The notes below the pieces were generated by a model that worked only from the letters and a program-made list of their open reading frames with translations, was not told where the DNA came from and ran no database searches. From assembly GCF_001431535.1 (NCBI RefSeq), contig NZ_LDJK01000050.1, positions 1 through 64,000 on the forward strand: DNA of 64,000 bases, written 5' to 3'. Source of the stretch: Stenotrophomonas chelatiphaga (GTDB lineage: Bacteria > Pseudomonadota > Gammaproteobacteria > Xanthomonadales > Xanthomonadaceae). Below are positions 28,849-38,821 of the stretch, piece after piece. Numbering within the stretch: position 1 is the first letter of the stretch; each line of letters begins with the position of its first letter. Position numbers and translations under genes: made by a program.

Positions 28849-31800
28849 ATGAGCGCGCCGCCGCGCCTGCGACTGCGAAGGATCCGCCGTCTTGCCCTGT
28901 ACGCCTGCGCGATCACCCTGGTGGCGGTGGCGTTGCTGGTCGGCACCTTCAGCCAGCTGCTGCCGCTGGCTGAGCGCCACCCGGAACAGATTGCCGCCTG
29001 GCTGACCGCACGTGCCGGCCAGCCGGTGCGCTTTGATGACCTGAAGGCGCAGTGGACCCGGCGTGGCCCGCTGCTGCAGCTCGATGGCCTGCGCATCGGC
29101 GCCGGCGAGGGACTGCGCGTGGGCCAGGCCGAAGTGCAGGTGGCGATGTATGCCGGCCTGCTGCCGGGGCGTTCGTTGACCGAACTGCGCCTGCGTGGGC
29201 TGGCGCTGACCCTGCAGCGTGCTGACGACGGGCGCTGGAGCGTGCGCGGCCTGCCGAGCCGGCCGGGCGGTGATCCGCTGGATGCGCTGCGGCGGCTCGG
29301 TGAGCTGCAGGTCGAACGTGGCCGGCTGACCGTCGATGCGCCTTCGATCGGGCTGCAGGCGACCCTGCCGCGGCTGGACGTGCGGCTGCGGGTCAACGGC
29401 GATCGCCTGCGCGTCGGCGTGCGGGCATGGGCCGACGAAGAGGCGCTGCCGCTGTCGGCGGTGCTGGACGTGGACCGCCGCCACGGCAACGGCGAGGCCT
29501 GGCTGGGCGGCGATCCGGTGGACCTGCAGGCGTGGTCGTCGCTGCTGTCCGGAGCCGGCGTGCAGGTGCTTCAGGGCCGCGGTGAACTCAATGCCTGGGT
29601 GGCCCTGCGTGACTTCCGCCCGGTGATGGTCACCACCGATTCCGACCTGGCCGCGCTGCACCTGTCCGGCGCACCCACCGCCCATGTGGCGCGGCCGACG
29701 CTGGAAGTGGAGCGCCTGCAGATGCGCGCGCGCTGGCGTTACAGCGAAGGCGGCTGGCGTGCACAGGCGCCGCTGCTGCGGGTGCGTGCCGATGGCCGCG
29801 AACAGGTGCTGGACGGCCTGCTGGTCGGAGCCGGGCAGCACATGGCGCTGGTCGCCGACAACGTGGATGGCAATGTGCTGCTGCGCGGACTGGCACTGAC
29901 CGATCGGGTCGATGCCGGTCTGCGTGACTGGCTGTACCGCGCCCACCCGCAGGTGCGCGTGCGTTCGCTGCAGGCGCGCGGCGAACGCAACGGTGCGCTG
30001 TGGGTGCAGGGTGATCTGGAAACACTGGCGTTTTCCAGCGTGGATGGCGGGCCGGGACTGGCCGGCGTGGGCGGCCGCTTCCAGGGCGATGCCGAAGGAT
30101 TCTCGCTGCAGTTGCAGCCGCAGAAGCAACTGCAGTTCGACTGGCCGAAGGGCTTCGGCGTGCGCCATGACGTGCGCCTGGCCGGTGAGGTGGTGGGCTG
30201 GCATGACGAGGCCGGTGGCTGGCGGATCGGCACCCCGGCGCTGCGCGTGCAGGGCACGGACTATGCGGCCGACGTGCGCGGCGGGTTGTGGTTCCAGGGC
30301 GACGGCACGCGGCCGTGGATGCAGCTGGCGGCGAAGATCGACGATGTGCCGATGACCGCCGCCAAGCGCTTCTGGATCCGTTCGAAGATGAGCGCCAACG
30401 CGCGCGACTGGCTGGACACCGCGCTGCAGTCCGGCCGCGTGCGCAACGGCATCGGGCTGGTCACCGGCGACCTGGACGACTGGCCGTTCGACCGCAACAA
30501 CGGCCGCTTCGAGGCCACCGGGCATATCGAGGACGGCACCATCCGTTTCCAGAAGACCTGGCCGGACATGACCCAGGTGGACGCGGACATCGCCTTCATC
30601 GGCCCGGGCTTCTCGCTTAAGGGCCGCGGCGACCTGGCCGGTGTCAACGTGGATGCGATGGAAGCGGGCATCGAGGATTTCGGTGAGACCCCGCTGTACG
30701 TGCGTGCGCAGAGCCGCAGCGAAGCCAGCCGGCTGCTGGCGATGCTGCGCCGCAGTCCGCTGCACGGGCAGTATGGCGACACCCTGGATGCGCTCAGCGC
30801 CAGCGGCCCGGCGAACGTGGATTTCGACCTGCTGCAGCCGCTGCATCCCGGCCAGCCCGGGCACCTGCAGGGCAGCGTGGCGCTGGAGGGCGTGAAGCTG
30901 TCCGACAAGCGCTATGCGCTGGATTTCGAGGACGTGCGCGGCAGCGCGAAGTACGCCGGTGGCGGCTTCGGGGCCGACAACCTCAGCGTGCGCCACCTCG
31001 GCGCGCCGGGCACGTTGAGCCTGCGCGCCGGCGGCTTCGTGCGCGATCCGCAGCTGGCCTTCGAATCGGAACTGGACGCCAACCTGGACGCCGGCACGCT
31101 GCTGGACCGCGCCCCGGACATGGCCTGGCTGAAGCCCTATATCGAAGGCCGTTCGGACTGGAAGATCGGCGTGGACATGCCCAAGGCGGTGGCTGCGGCG
31201 CCGTCAGGGGGCGGTACGGCGGCGGCGACGCCGCCGGCGCGGCTGCACCTGCAGTCCAACCTGGTGGGCACCACGCTGAGCCTGCCGGCGCCGCTGGACA
31301 AACCGGCCGCCGAGGCGCTGGATACCCGCGTGGCGGCGCAGCTGCCGATGGGCGATGGCCGCATCGACGTGGCCTTCGGCGAGCGCCTGGCACTGGCCGC
31401 TCGCACCCAGCAGGGCCAGACCGGCGTGCAGGTCACGCTGGGCAGTGCGCGGGTGGACCGCGATCCGCCGGCCAGCGGGCTGGCGGTCAACGGCCGCAGC
31501 GGCTCGCTGGATGCACTGGAATGGATATCGCTGGCGCGTGGTTCGGCCGGCGATGGCAAGGACGACGGTACGCCCAGCGACCCGATGCCGCTGCGCTCGG
31601 TGGATGTGCAGGTGGCCCAGCTGCTGCTGATCGGCGGGGTGTTCGAACAGACCCGCCTGCAGCTGCGGCCGACCGCCCAGTACCTTGACGTGCGCCTGGA
31701 CGGCCCTTCGCTGGCCGGCCAGCTGCAGGTGCCCAACGCCAGTGGCGGCACCATCAGCGGCACCCTGCAGCGCGTGCACTGGAAATCGCTGCCGGGCCCG

Positions 31801-32742
31801 GTGCAGCCGCGTCCGCGCGATGGTGCACCGATCGTGATGCCCGATGGCCAGGTGATGGCCGCGCGCGTGCAGGCCAGTGCCAACGACACCGATCCTGCCG
31901 CCATTCCGCCGCTGTCGCTGGACATCGCCGACCTGCAGTTCGGCAAGATCAGTCTTGGCCAGGCGGTGGTGCGCACCCAGCCGGTCGCCAACGGGCTGCG
32001 CGTGCAGCAGCTCGATTTCCGTTCGCCGAAACAGGCCATCGACGTGCGTGGCAGCTGGCGGGGCAAGGGGCCTGCGGCGCGCACGGACCTCACCGCGCAG
32101 GTGCGCAGCGAAGACCTTGGCGACCTGCTGCGCGACCTGGATTACGGTGGCCAGCTGCGTGGCGGGCAGGGCAGCATCGACCTGCAGGCCGCCTGGGCCG
32201 GCGGGCCGTCGGACTTCCAGCTGGGCAACCTGCAGGGCAGCATGAAAGTCGATGCGCGCAACGGCCAGCTGCTGGAACTGGAGCCGGGCGCCGGCCGCGT
32301 GCTGGGCCTGCTGAGCATCACCCAGCTGCCGCGCCGGCTGATGCTGGACTTCCGTGATTTCTTCTCCAAGGGCTTTGCGTTCAACCAGATCGGCGGCACG
32401 CTGGCCTTCGCCGACGGCTCGGCCACCACCGACAAGGTGATGATCGAAGGTCCGGCGGCCAACATCCGCATCCGCGGCCGTACCGACCTGCGCGCGCAGC
32501 AGTTCGACCAGACCATCGACGTCAACCCGCGCTCGGGCAACCTGCTGACGGTCGTTGGCGCAGTGGCCGGCGGCCCGGTGGGCGCGGCACTGGGCGCGGC
32601 CACCAATGCGGTGCTGTCCAAGCCGCTGGGCGAAATCGGGGCCAAGACCTACCGCGTCACCGGCCCCTGGAAAGACCCGAAAGTGGAGGTGGTGGAGCGC
32701 GATGCGTCCGTGCCGCCGCCGCCCAAGCCGACCGCGCGCTGA
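28849..32742 (+). CDS. yhdP: YhdP family AsmA-like lipid transport protein
   Basis: A 1297-residue protein with an N-terminal TM helix (LALYACAITLVAVALLVGTF) and a very long periplasmic part of repeated beta-groove modules. The DUF3971 region has KRFWIRSKMSANARDWLDTA, and the C-terminal AsmA-like region has GRVLGLLSITQLPRRL and GALGAATNAVLSKPLGEI. YhdP, with TamB and YdbH, moves phospholipid to the outer membrane. It starts 30 nt after rng. Confidence 0.95.
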   Translation: MSAPPRLRLRRIRRLALYACAITLVAVALLVGTFSQLLPLAERHPEQIAAWLTARAGQPVRFDDLKAQWTRRGPLLQLDGLRIGAGEGLRVGQAEVQVAMYAGLLPGRSLTELRLRGLALTLQRADDGRWSVRGLPSRPGGDPLDALRRLGELQVERGRLTVDAPSIGLQATLPRLDVRLRVNGDRLRVGVRAWADEEALPLSAVLDVDRRHGNGEAWLGGDPVDLQAWSSLLSGAGVQVLQGRGELNAWVALRDFRPVMVTTDSDLAALHLSGAPTAHVARPTLEVERLQMRARWRYSEGGWRAQAPLLRVRADGREQVLDGLLVGAGQHMALVADNVDGNVLLRGLALTDRVDAGLRDWLYRAHPQVRVRSLQARGERNGALWVQGDLETLAFSSVDGGPGLAGVGGRFQGDAEGFSLQLQPQKQLQFDWPKGFGVRHDVRLAGEVVGWHDEAGGWRIGTPALRVQGTDYAADVRGGLWFQGDGTRPWMQLAAKIDDVPMTAAKRFWIRSKMSANARDWLDTALQSGRVRNGIGLVTGDLDDWPFDRNNGRFEATGHIEDGTIRFQKTWPDMTQVDADIAFIGPGFSLKGRGDLAGVNVDAMEAGIEDFGETPLYVRAQSRSEASRLLAMLRRSPLHGQYGDTLDALSASGPANVDFDLLQPLHPGQPGHLQGSVALEGVKLSDKRYALDFEDVRGSAKYAGGGFGADNLSVRHLGAPGTLSLRAGGFVRDPQLAFESELDANLDAGTLLDRAPDMAWLKPYIEGRSDWKIGVDMPKAVAAAPSGGGTAAATPPARLHLQSNLVGTTLSLPAPLDKPAAEALDTRVAAQLPMGDGRIDVAFGERLALAARTQQGQTGVQVTLGSARVDRDPPASGLAVNGRSGSLDALEWISLARGSAGDGKDDGTPSDPMPLRSVDVQVAQLLLIGGVFEQTRLQLRPTAQYLDVRLDGPSLAGQLQVPNASGGTISGTLQRVHWKSLPGPVQPRPRDGAPIVMPDGQVMAARVQASANDTDPAAIPPLSLDIADLQFGKISLGQAVVRTQPVANGLRVQQLDFRSPKQAIDVRGSWRGKGPAARTDLTAQVRSEDLGDLLRDLDYGGQLRGGQGSIDLQAAWAGGPSDFQLGNLQGSMKVDARNGQLLELEPGAGRVLGLLSITQLPRRLMLDFRDFFSKGFAFNQIGGTLAFADGSATTDKVMIEGPAANIRIRGRTDLRAQQFDQTIDVNPRSGNLLTVVGAVAGGPVGAALGAATNAVLSKPLGEIGAKTYRVTGPWKDPKVEVVERDASVPPPPKPTAR

Positions 32743-32810
32743 GCGCGCCGGCTCTCCCCCCTGCGTGACGCGGCTTGCCATGGCCGCGTTTCGCCCCCAG
32801 ATTGAACACC

Positions 32811-34256
32811 ATGACCGATAACGCCCTGACCCTCGCCACCGACCGCCTGCTGCAGCCCGCCGGGCTGGACGCCGGCACCCTGGAAAACACCTTCGGCCAC
32901 CTGCTCGGCCCGGGCATCGACTTCGGTGACCTGTACTTCCAGCACGCCCGCCGCGAAAGCTGGAGCGTGGAAGACGGCATCGTCAAGGACGGTGCGCATT
33001 CCATCGAACAGGGCGTCGGCGTGCGCGCGATTTCCGGTGAGAAGACCGGCTTCGCCTACTCCGATGACATCCACCGCGATGCGCTGTCCAACGCTGCACA
33101 GTCGGCCCGTGCGATTTCGCGCGAGGGTGGGGCGCAGACCGGCAAGTCCCTGCTGCGCGGTGATGCGCGCGCGCTGTACCCGGCGCTGGATCCGGTGGAC
33201 AGCATGGGCAACGAAGCCAAGGTGGAAGTACTCAAGCGGCTGGACGCCTACCTGCGCGCCGCCGACCCGCGCGTGAAGCAGGTGATGGTGAGCCTGTCCG
33301 GCGGCGTGGACACGATCCTGATCGCCCGCAGCGACGGCGTGCTGGGCGCGGACATCCGCCCGCTGGTGCGCTTGAACGTGCAGGTGATCGTGGAGCAGAA
33401 CGGCCGTCGCGAATCCGGTTATTCCGGTGGCGGCGGTCGCTATGACTACACCGAACTGTTCAGCAGCGGCCGGCCGGAAGCGTTCGCCCGCGAAGCACTG
33501 CGGCAGGCCCTGGTGAACCTGGACGCGGTACCCGCGCCGGCCGGCGTGATGCCGGTGGTGCTCGGCCCGGGCTGGCCGGGCGTGCTGCTGCACGAAGCGG
33601 TCGGCCATGGCCTGGAAGGCGACTTCAACCGCAAGGGCACCAGCGTGTATGCCGGTCGCCTGGGCGAACGGGTGGCTTCGCCGGGCGTGACCATCGTCGA
33701 TGACGGCACGCTGGAAGGCCTGCGCGGTTCGCTCAACATCGATGACGAAGGCCAGCGCACCCAGTGCACCACGCTGATCGAAGACGGCATCCTGGTCGGC
33801 TACATGCAGGATTCACTCAACGCCCGCCTGATGGGCATGGCGCCGACCGGCAACGGCCGCCGCGAATCGTTCGCGCACCTGACCATGCCGCGGATGACCA
33901 ACACCTACATGCGTGCCGGTGAACATGATCCGCAGGAAATGATCCGCTCGGTGAAGAAGGGCCTGTACGCGGTGAACTTCGGCGGCGGCCAGGTCGATAT
34001 CACCAGCGGCAAGTACGTGTTTTCGGCCACCGAGGCCTACCTGATCGAAGACGGTCGCATCACCGCGCCGGTGAAGGGCGCCACGATCATCGGCAACGGA
34101 CCGGAAACCATGCAGAAAGTGCGCATGATCGGCAACGACCTGGCACTGGACCAGGGCGTCGGCATCTGCGGCAAGGATGGCCAGAGCGTGCCGGTCGGCG
34201 TAGGCCAGCCGTCGCTGCTGATCGATGGACTCACCGTAGGTGGCACCCAGGCGTGA
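32811..34256 (+). CDS. tldD: Metalloprotease subunit TldD
   Basis: A 481-residue protein. The zinc motif [10 protein letters not shown] starts at H261 (HExxxH), and the [20 protein letters not shown] stretch is typical. TldD is the catalytic partner of TldE/PmbA; the pair trims modified peptides and degrades the CcdA antitoxin in E. coli. The start [14 protein letters not shown] fits the family. The PmbA partner lies 730 nt downstream, separated by darP on the other strand. Confidence 0.97.
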   Translation: MTDNALTLATDRLLQPAGLDAGTLENTFGHLLGPGIDFGDLYFQHARRESWSVEDGIVKDGAHSIEQGVGVRAISGEKTGFAYSDDIHRDALSNAAQSARAISREGGAQTGKSLLRGDARALYPALDPVDSMGNEAKVEVLKRLDAYLRAADPRVKQVMVSLSGGVDTILIARSDGVLGADIRPLVRLNVQVIVEQNGRRESGYSGGGGRYDYTELFSSGRPEAFAREALRQALVNLDAVPAPAGVMPVVLGPGWPGVLLHEAVGHGLEGDFNRKGTSVYAGRLGERVASPGVTIVDDGTLEGLRGSLNIDDEGQRTQCTTLIEDGILVGYMQDSLNARLMGMAPTGNGRRESFAHLTMPRMTNTYMRAGEHDPQEMIRSVKKGLYAVNFGGGQVDITSGKYVFSATEAYLIEDGRITAPVKGATIIGNGPETMQKVRMIGNDLALDQGVGICGKDGQSVPVGVGQPSLLIDGLTVGGTQA

Positions 34257-34321
34257 TGCCAGCGGTGCTCCTGCCCGGTGGCGCCGCGCGCTGCCCGGCG
34301 GCTTTCCCGGCAGCGCGGGCC

Positions 34322-34918
34322 TCAGTCCTGGCTGTCGTCCGCGTCGTCCTCAACCGCGTCGGCGTCTTCGCCGCTGTCGGCCACGATCAGCCCCAGCGCG
34401 GCCGGCAGCATCAGCGCACGCAGCACCTGGAAGATTTCCCGGTAGGCGCGCGGCGGCTTGTTCTTGGCCTTTTCGGCCTGGGCATTGCGCACCAGCGTGC
34501 GCAGTTCCTGGCGGTCGGCCTGCGGGTATTCCACCAGCAGCTTGGACAGCGCGGCGTCGCCATCGCTCATCAGCTTTTCGCGCCAGTCTTCGACCCGGTG
34601 CATCATCGCCACTTCGCGGCGGCCGGTATCGCTGTTGGCGTCCAGCGCCTCGCGGATGGCATCCAGCGCGGATTCTTCCTCGCGGCGCATGTGCTTGGCC
34701 AGGAACGCCAGCTGCCGCTTGTGCGCGATGTGGGCGGTGATCCGCTTGCATTCGGCGATGTGCGGCAGCAGGTCTTCCGGCACCGGCAGGCGCGCCAGCT
34801 GCGCAGGCGTCAGCGAAACCAGCTTTTCGCCCAGCGCAAGCACGTCCAGCGCTTCATTGCGCTTCTGCTTGCGGCTTTTATCGTGGAATTCACCGGTTTC
34901 TTCGTCGCGTCCGCGCAT
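34322..34918 (-). CDS. darP: Ribosome-associated protein DarP (YjgA)
   Basis: A 198-residue, highly charged helical protein. [27 protein letters not shown] and the [19 protein letters not shown] stretch identify the YjgA/DarP family, a late 50S assembly factor. The C-terminus is a short acidic tail ([12 protein letters not shown]). The start at 34918 was chosen because the longer frame reads into the pmbA leader. It is divergent from pmbA. Confidence 0.94.
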   Translation of the reverse strand: MRGRDEETGEFHDKSRKQKRNEALDVLALGEKLVSLTPAQLARLPVPEDLLPHIAECKRITAHIAHKRQLAFLAKHMRREEESALDAIREALDANSDTGRREVAMMHRVEDWREKLMSDGDAALSKLLVEYPQADRQELRTLVRNAQAEKAKNKPPRAYREIFQVLRALMLPAALGLIVADSGEDADAVEDDADDSQD

Positions 34919-34986
34919 CGTCTTTCCTACTTTCGTAAATACGTCGCCCGGCGCAGTGCCGGGCCCAACCTGTACAGGATAAAGCA

Positions 34987-36360
34987 TTGAACGTCATCGC
35001 CCCTGAAGCGGCCGTTGCCGCAGGTCCCGAGGCCCGGCTGGAACAGCTGGCCGACATCTCCCAGCAGCTGCTGGACCACGCCCGGCGGCTGGGCGCCAGC
35101 CAGGCAGAAGTGTCCTGCAGCGAGGACCGCGGGCTGGACGTGAACGTGCGCCTGGGCGAGGTGGAGACGGTCGAATCCACCGCCGACCGGGGGATCGCGG
35201 TCACCGTGTACTTCGGCAAGCGCAAGGGCAGTGCCAGCACCGCCGACCTGCAGCCGTCCAGCCTGGTGGCCACGGTGGAGCAGGCCTGCGCCATCGCCCG
35301 GCATACCGAAGACGATGCCGCCGCCGGCCTGGCCGACGCCGATCTGATGGCGCGTGAGTTCCCGGAACTGGACAGCTGGCACCCGTGGGCGCTGCAGGCC
35401 GACCAGGCGATCGACCTGGCGCTGGCCTGCGAAGCGGCCGGCCGCGACAGCGATGCGCGCATCAGCAATACCGATGGCGCCTCGGCATCGACCGGACAGA
35501 GCCTGTCGGTGTATGCCAACTCGCATGGCTTCTTCGGCCGCGAGCGCGGCACCCATCATTCAATCAGCGTGGCGCTGATTGCCGGGCAGGGCGACGGCAT
35601 GCAGCGCGATGGCTGGTATACCAGCGCGCTGGCCCGCGAGGACCTGGAAGACCCGGCCGCGGTAGGCCGCAAGGCCGCCGAGCGCACCATCGCCCGGCTG
35701 CAGCCGCGTTCGATGGCCACCAGCAGCATGCCGGTGCTGTTCGCCCCGGAAGTGGCGCGCAGCCTGGTCGGCCACCTGCTGTCGGCGATTTCCGGCGGCG
35801 CGCTGTACCGTCAGTCCAGCTTCCTGCTGGACAGCCTGGGCACCTCCCTGTTCCCGGCCTGGATGCAGATCGACGAACTGCCGCACCTGCGCCGTGGCCG
35901 CCGTTCGGCCGCCTTCGATGGTGACGGCGTGGCGACCCGTACCTCGGCGATCGTGCGCGATGGCGTGCTGCAGCGCTACATCCTGGGCAGCTACTCGGCA
36001 CGCAAGCTGGGCCTGCAGACCACCGGCAACGCTGGTGGCGTGCACAACCTGCAGGTAGCCGCCAGCGCACCGGGGCTGGACCTGCATGCCATCGCCCGGC
36101 AGATGGGCACCGGCCTGCTGGTGACCGAGCTGATGGGGCAGGGCGTGAACGGCGTGACGGGTGATTACTCGCGCGGCGCCGGCGGCTTCCGCGTGGAGAA
36201 CGGCGAGATCCTGTACCCGGTGGACGGCATCACCATCGCCGGCAACCTGCGCGACATGTTCCAGTCCATCGAGGCGATCGGCAGCGACGTGGACCCCCGC
36301 TCGCACGTCGCCATCGGCTCGTTGTTGATCGGGAAAATGACGGTCGCCGGTAACGACTGA
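34987..36360 (+). CDS. pmbA: Metalloprotease subunit PmbA (TldE)
   Basis: A 457-residue TldD/PmbA family protein. [30 protein letters not shown] and NTDGASAS are family-typical. As in other TldE proteins, the HExxxH zinc motif is absent, in line with its non-catalytic role in the TldD-TldE complex. The reading frame begins with TTG at 34987. It lies downstream of tldD with only darP inverted between. Confidence 0.95.
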   Translation: MNVIAPEAAVAAGPEARLEQLADISQQLLDHARRLGASQAEVSCSEDRGLDVNVRLGEVETVESTADRGIAVTVYFGKRKGSASTADLQPSSLVATVEQACAIARHTEDDAAAGLADADLMAREFPELDSWHPWALQADQAIDLALACEAAGRDSDARISNTDGASASTGQSLSVYANSHGFFGRERGTHHSISVALIAGQGDGMQRDGWYTSALAREDLEDPAAVGRKAAERTIARLQPRSMATSSMPVLFAPEVARSLVGHLLSAISGGALYRQSSFLLDSLGTSLFPAWMQIDELPHLRRGRRSAAFDGDGVATRTSAIVRDGVLQRYILGSYSARKLGLQTTGNAGGVHNLQVAASAPGLDLHAIARQMGTGLLVTELMGQGVNGVTGDYSRGAGGFRVENGEILYPVDGITIAGNLRDMFQSIEAIGSDVDPRSHVAIGSLLIGKMTVAGND

Positions 36361-36445
36361 CGACGTTATTGGCGTACTCTTGCCGGGCTGCGACGGCCCA
36401 CGGGGAGTGGGTCGCGCCGACCCTACAACCTAAAAGGAGTTTACC

Positions 36446-36832
36446 GTGAGCGAATTCGACAACGTCACCGCGCCGCCGCCGCCGCCGCCGTCCAGCGTGG
36501 AGCCGGCCCCGGCCGACCAGCGCACCATGGCACTGGCCGCGCACCTGCTCGGCATCTTCACCTGGTTCATCGGCGCGCTGGTGATCTGGCTGGTCAACAA
36601 GGACGACGCCAGCAAGGCCTTCGTCACCGACCAGGCCAAGGAAGCGCTGAACTTCCAGATCACCATCGCCATCGCCATGGCGATCTGCGTGGTGCTGATG
36701 ATCGTCTTCATCGGCGCCCTGCTGATGCCGGTGGTCGGCGTGTTGAACGTGGTGTTCTGCATCATCGCCGCAGTGAAGTCCAACAACGGCGAAGCCTACC
36801 GCTACCCGTTCACCCTGCGCCTGATCAAGTAA
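36446..36832 (+). CDS. DUF4870 small membrane protein
   Basis: A 128-residue protein with a Pro-rich N-terminal tail (PPPPPPPSSVEPAP) and three hydrophobic helices, with the family motif KDDASKAFVTDQAKEALNFQ between the first and second. The GTG start is supported by AAAAGGAG 8 nt upstream. The function is unknown. It is followed by tandem array locus B. Confidence 0.88.
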   Translation: MSEFDNVTAPPPPPPSSVEPAPADQRTMALAAHLLGIFTWFIGALVIWLVNKDDASKAFVTDQAKEALNFQITIAIAMAICVVLMIVFIGALLMPVVGVLNVVFCIIAAVKSNNGEAYRYPFTLRLIK

Positions 36833-36840
36833 TCACGTGG

Positions 36841-36952
36841 GTGACGATCCGTCACCCCGCTGGGTGACGATTCCTCGCCCGGTGGGTGACGATGCCTCGC
36901 CCCGGTGGGTGACGACGCCTCGCCTGGGTGGGTGACGACCGTTGGTCGTCAC
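36841..36952 (-). repeat. Palindrome-headed 22-23 bp tandem array, locus B
   Basis: GTGACG repeats start at 36841, 36864, 36886, 36909 and 36932. The last belongs to the palindrome GTGACGACC-GTT-GGTCGTCAC (36932-36952). Read on the minus strand this has the same polarity as loci A and C: palindrome first, then units of (G/A)TCGTCACCCACC plus a variable GGCGAGG-type filler. It lies between the convergent DUF4870 and isochorismatase genes. Confidence 0.88.
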
Positions 36953-36964
36953 GCTCTGCACAAA

Positions 36965-36991
36965 ATGCCCGGCCATGCCGGGCATTTTTTT
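36965..36991 (+). terminator. Rho-independent terminator of the DUF4870 gene
   Basis: The 9-bp stem ATGCCCGGC / GCCGGGCAT (36965-36973 and 36977-36985) has loop CAT and is followed by seven T. It terminates transcription that has passed through array B. Confidence 0.9.
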
Positions 36992-37020
36992 GCGCGCTTG
37001 CAGATACACGCCGCGCTTCG

Positions 37021-37089
37021 CGCTCGCCGAGCTTGGCTCGGCGCTACCGGATCGGCGTGGCCTTGGTAGCGCCGATCCATGGTCGGCGG
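37021..37089. repeat. Inverted pair of REP-like palindromes
   Basis: GCTCGCCGAGCTTGGCTCGG... (37022-37049) and GGTAGCGCCGATCCATGGTC... (37065-37089) are two copies in opposite orientation, each headed by the GTAG/CTAC end. They form a BIME-like unit 25 nt past the isochorismatase stop. Confidence 0.7.
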
Positions 37090-37114
37090 CTTTCCGCTCC
37101 GGCCACGCGCAGTA

Positions 37115-37768
37115 TCAGCCTGCGCTCGGCGGCACCGGTGTGTTGAGCAGCTGCTGCTCCCACAGGTAGGCAATGCCGCTGCCTGTAGCGTGTTGCTTCA
37201 GCACTTCGGTCAGCTCGGCTGCGTGCTCGGTGCGCGCCCAGTCGCGCTGCCATTCGGCGGCCAATGCCATCCAGGTCATCACGTTGGCGCCGGCCGCGAT
37301 CATGCGCTGGATCGCCACCTGGTGGGCTTCGACCGAGACCGCGCCGGAGGCATCGGTTATCACGGTGACATCCCAGCCTTCGCCCAGCGCCTGGATCACC
37401 GGCATCGCAACGCAGATCTCGGTCCACAGGCCGGCGATGATCAGCTGCTTGCGGCCGGTGGCCTTTACTGCGTCGACCACCTTCGGGTCTTCCCAGGTAT
37501 TGATGAAGGTACGGTCGATGACCTCCTGTACGGGGAACACGTCGGTGATGTGCGGGAAGATCAGCCCGCCGCGGTCAGCGATCACGCTGGTGAGGATGGT
37601 CGGCACCTTGAAGGCCTTGGCCGCCTTTGCCAGCGCCGTTGCGTTGTTCACCACCGCATGCGGGTCGTGGCTGTTGAGATTTGCCAGCTGGTAGGGTTGG
37701 TGGTCGATAAGGACCAGCACGGAATCTTCAGGGCGGAGCAGCGAGGAAAGGCCGTTGCGGAAGGTCAT
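37115..37768 (-). CDS. Isochorismatase-family cysteine hydrolase (YcaC-like)
   Basis: A 217-residue hydrolase. D22 (LVLIDHQPYQLAN) and nucleophile C119 (GLWTEICVAMPV) are in the expected places, and the VITDASGAVSVEAHQVAIQRM stretch is characteristic of the YcaC branch. Members hydrolyse diverse amide or ester substrates, and the natural substrate is unknown. AAGGATGA precedes the start. It is divergent from a LysR regulator, which likely controls it. Confidence 0.88.
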   Translation of the reverse strand: MTFRNGLSSLLRPEDSVLVLIDHQPYQLANLNSHDPHAVVNNATALAKAAKAFKVPTILTSVIADRGGLIFPHITDVFPVQEVIDRTFINTWEDPKVVDAVKATGRKQLIIAGLWTEICVAMPVIQALGEGWDVTVITDASGAVSVEAHQVAIQRMIAAGANVMTWMALAAEWQRDWARTEHAAELTEVLKQHATGSGIAYLWEQQLLNTPVPPSAG

Positions 37769-37927
37769 GGAGTCATCCTTGTTGTCGAGGGGGGGAAACG
37801 AACCCGAACCTTGTCATCCCCCCGCCCGGGGCGGTAGAACCCTTTCCTGCCAAGCTGTGTCGCGCAAAGGGGAACGCAGGACCAGCCCGGCATGTGTCAG
37901 GCTAGGGAGTGCATCCGGGAGGTCACG

Positions 37928-38821
37928 GTGGATATCGAAGCGCTGCGCACGTTCGTGGAAGTGGCCAACGCAGGCGGCGTTTCCCCCGCCGCGCGCCGGC
38001 TGAATGTGTCCAAGTCGATCGTCAGCCGGCGGCTGGCCCGGCTGGAGGCGGAACTGGGCATACAACTGCTGGCGCGCACCACGCGTGGCGCGGCGCTGAC
38101 CGAAGCCGGTGCGACGTTCCGCGATCACGCGGCCAGGGCCTGCGCGGAGATCGATGCGGCGCGCGACGCGATCCTGCCCAGCGGGGATCTGCGCGGACGC
38201 CTGCGTGTCGCCGCGCCGCTGACCTTCGGCCCGACCCACTTCGCTTCGGTGTTCGCCGAGATGGCGCGGCGCCATCCCCAATTGCACGTGCATGCGTCCT
38301 ACAGCGACCGCTTTGCCGATCTGGTGGCGGAGGGATTCGACTGCGCGATCCGCGTGGGATACCTGCCCGATTCCAACCTGATCGCGCGCTGCGTGGGACC
38401 GCTGTACGGAAAGCTTGTCGCCAGTCCGGATTATGTGGCGGCCCACGGCGCGCCGGAAACGCCGGATGAGCTGCTGGCCCACGAGGCCTTGATGCAGGGC
38501 ACCGAAGCCTGGCAGTTCAGCGATGGCGATGCCGTGGTGACCGTGCATCCGCGTGGGCGTTTCAAGGCCGACAATGGCACCGCGCTGATCGCCGCCGCGG
38601 TGGCGGGACTGGGCATCGCCTGGCTGCCCGATGGGCTTACCCAGCCCTACCTGGACGCCGGCACGCTGGTGCCGGTCATGCCGCGTTATCCGCCTCCGGC
38701 AGCCGGCATCTACGTAATCCGTCCGCCGGGCCCACACCCCTCGCTGAAGGTGCGGGCACTGACCGAATTGTTGATTGCCTGCTTCGACGAAACGCCGCAG
38801 CACGCAGCGTTCCGTCGCTAG
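37928..38821 (+). CDS. LysR family transcriptional regulator
   Basis: A 297-residue regulator with an N-terminal winged helix-turn-helix (VDIEALRTFVEVANAGGVSPAARRLNVSKSIVSRRLARLE, split here by eye into recognition helices about 18-38) and a periplasmic-binding-like effector domain. The GTG start at 37928 has GGGAGG upstream, which decides against the longer frame. It is divergent from the isochorismatase gene across 159 nt, a classical LysR arrangement. Its 3' end overlaps the convergent PepSY gene by 4 nt. Confidence 0.9.
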   Translation: MDIEALRTFVEVANAGGVSPAARRLNVSKSIVSRRLARLEAELGIQLLARTTRGAALTEAGATFRDHAARACAEIDAARDAILPSGDLRGRLRVAAPLTFGPTHFASVFAEMARRHPQLHVHASYSDRFADLVAEGFDCAIRVGYLPDSNLIARCVGPLYGKLVASPDYVAAHGAPETPDELLAHEALMQGTEAWQFSDGDAVVTVHPRGRFKADNGTALIAAAVAGLGIAWLPDGLTQPYLDAGTLVPVMPRYPPPAAGIYVIRPPGPHPSLKVRALTELLIACFDETPQHAAFRR

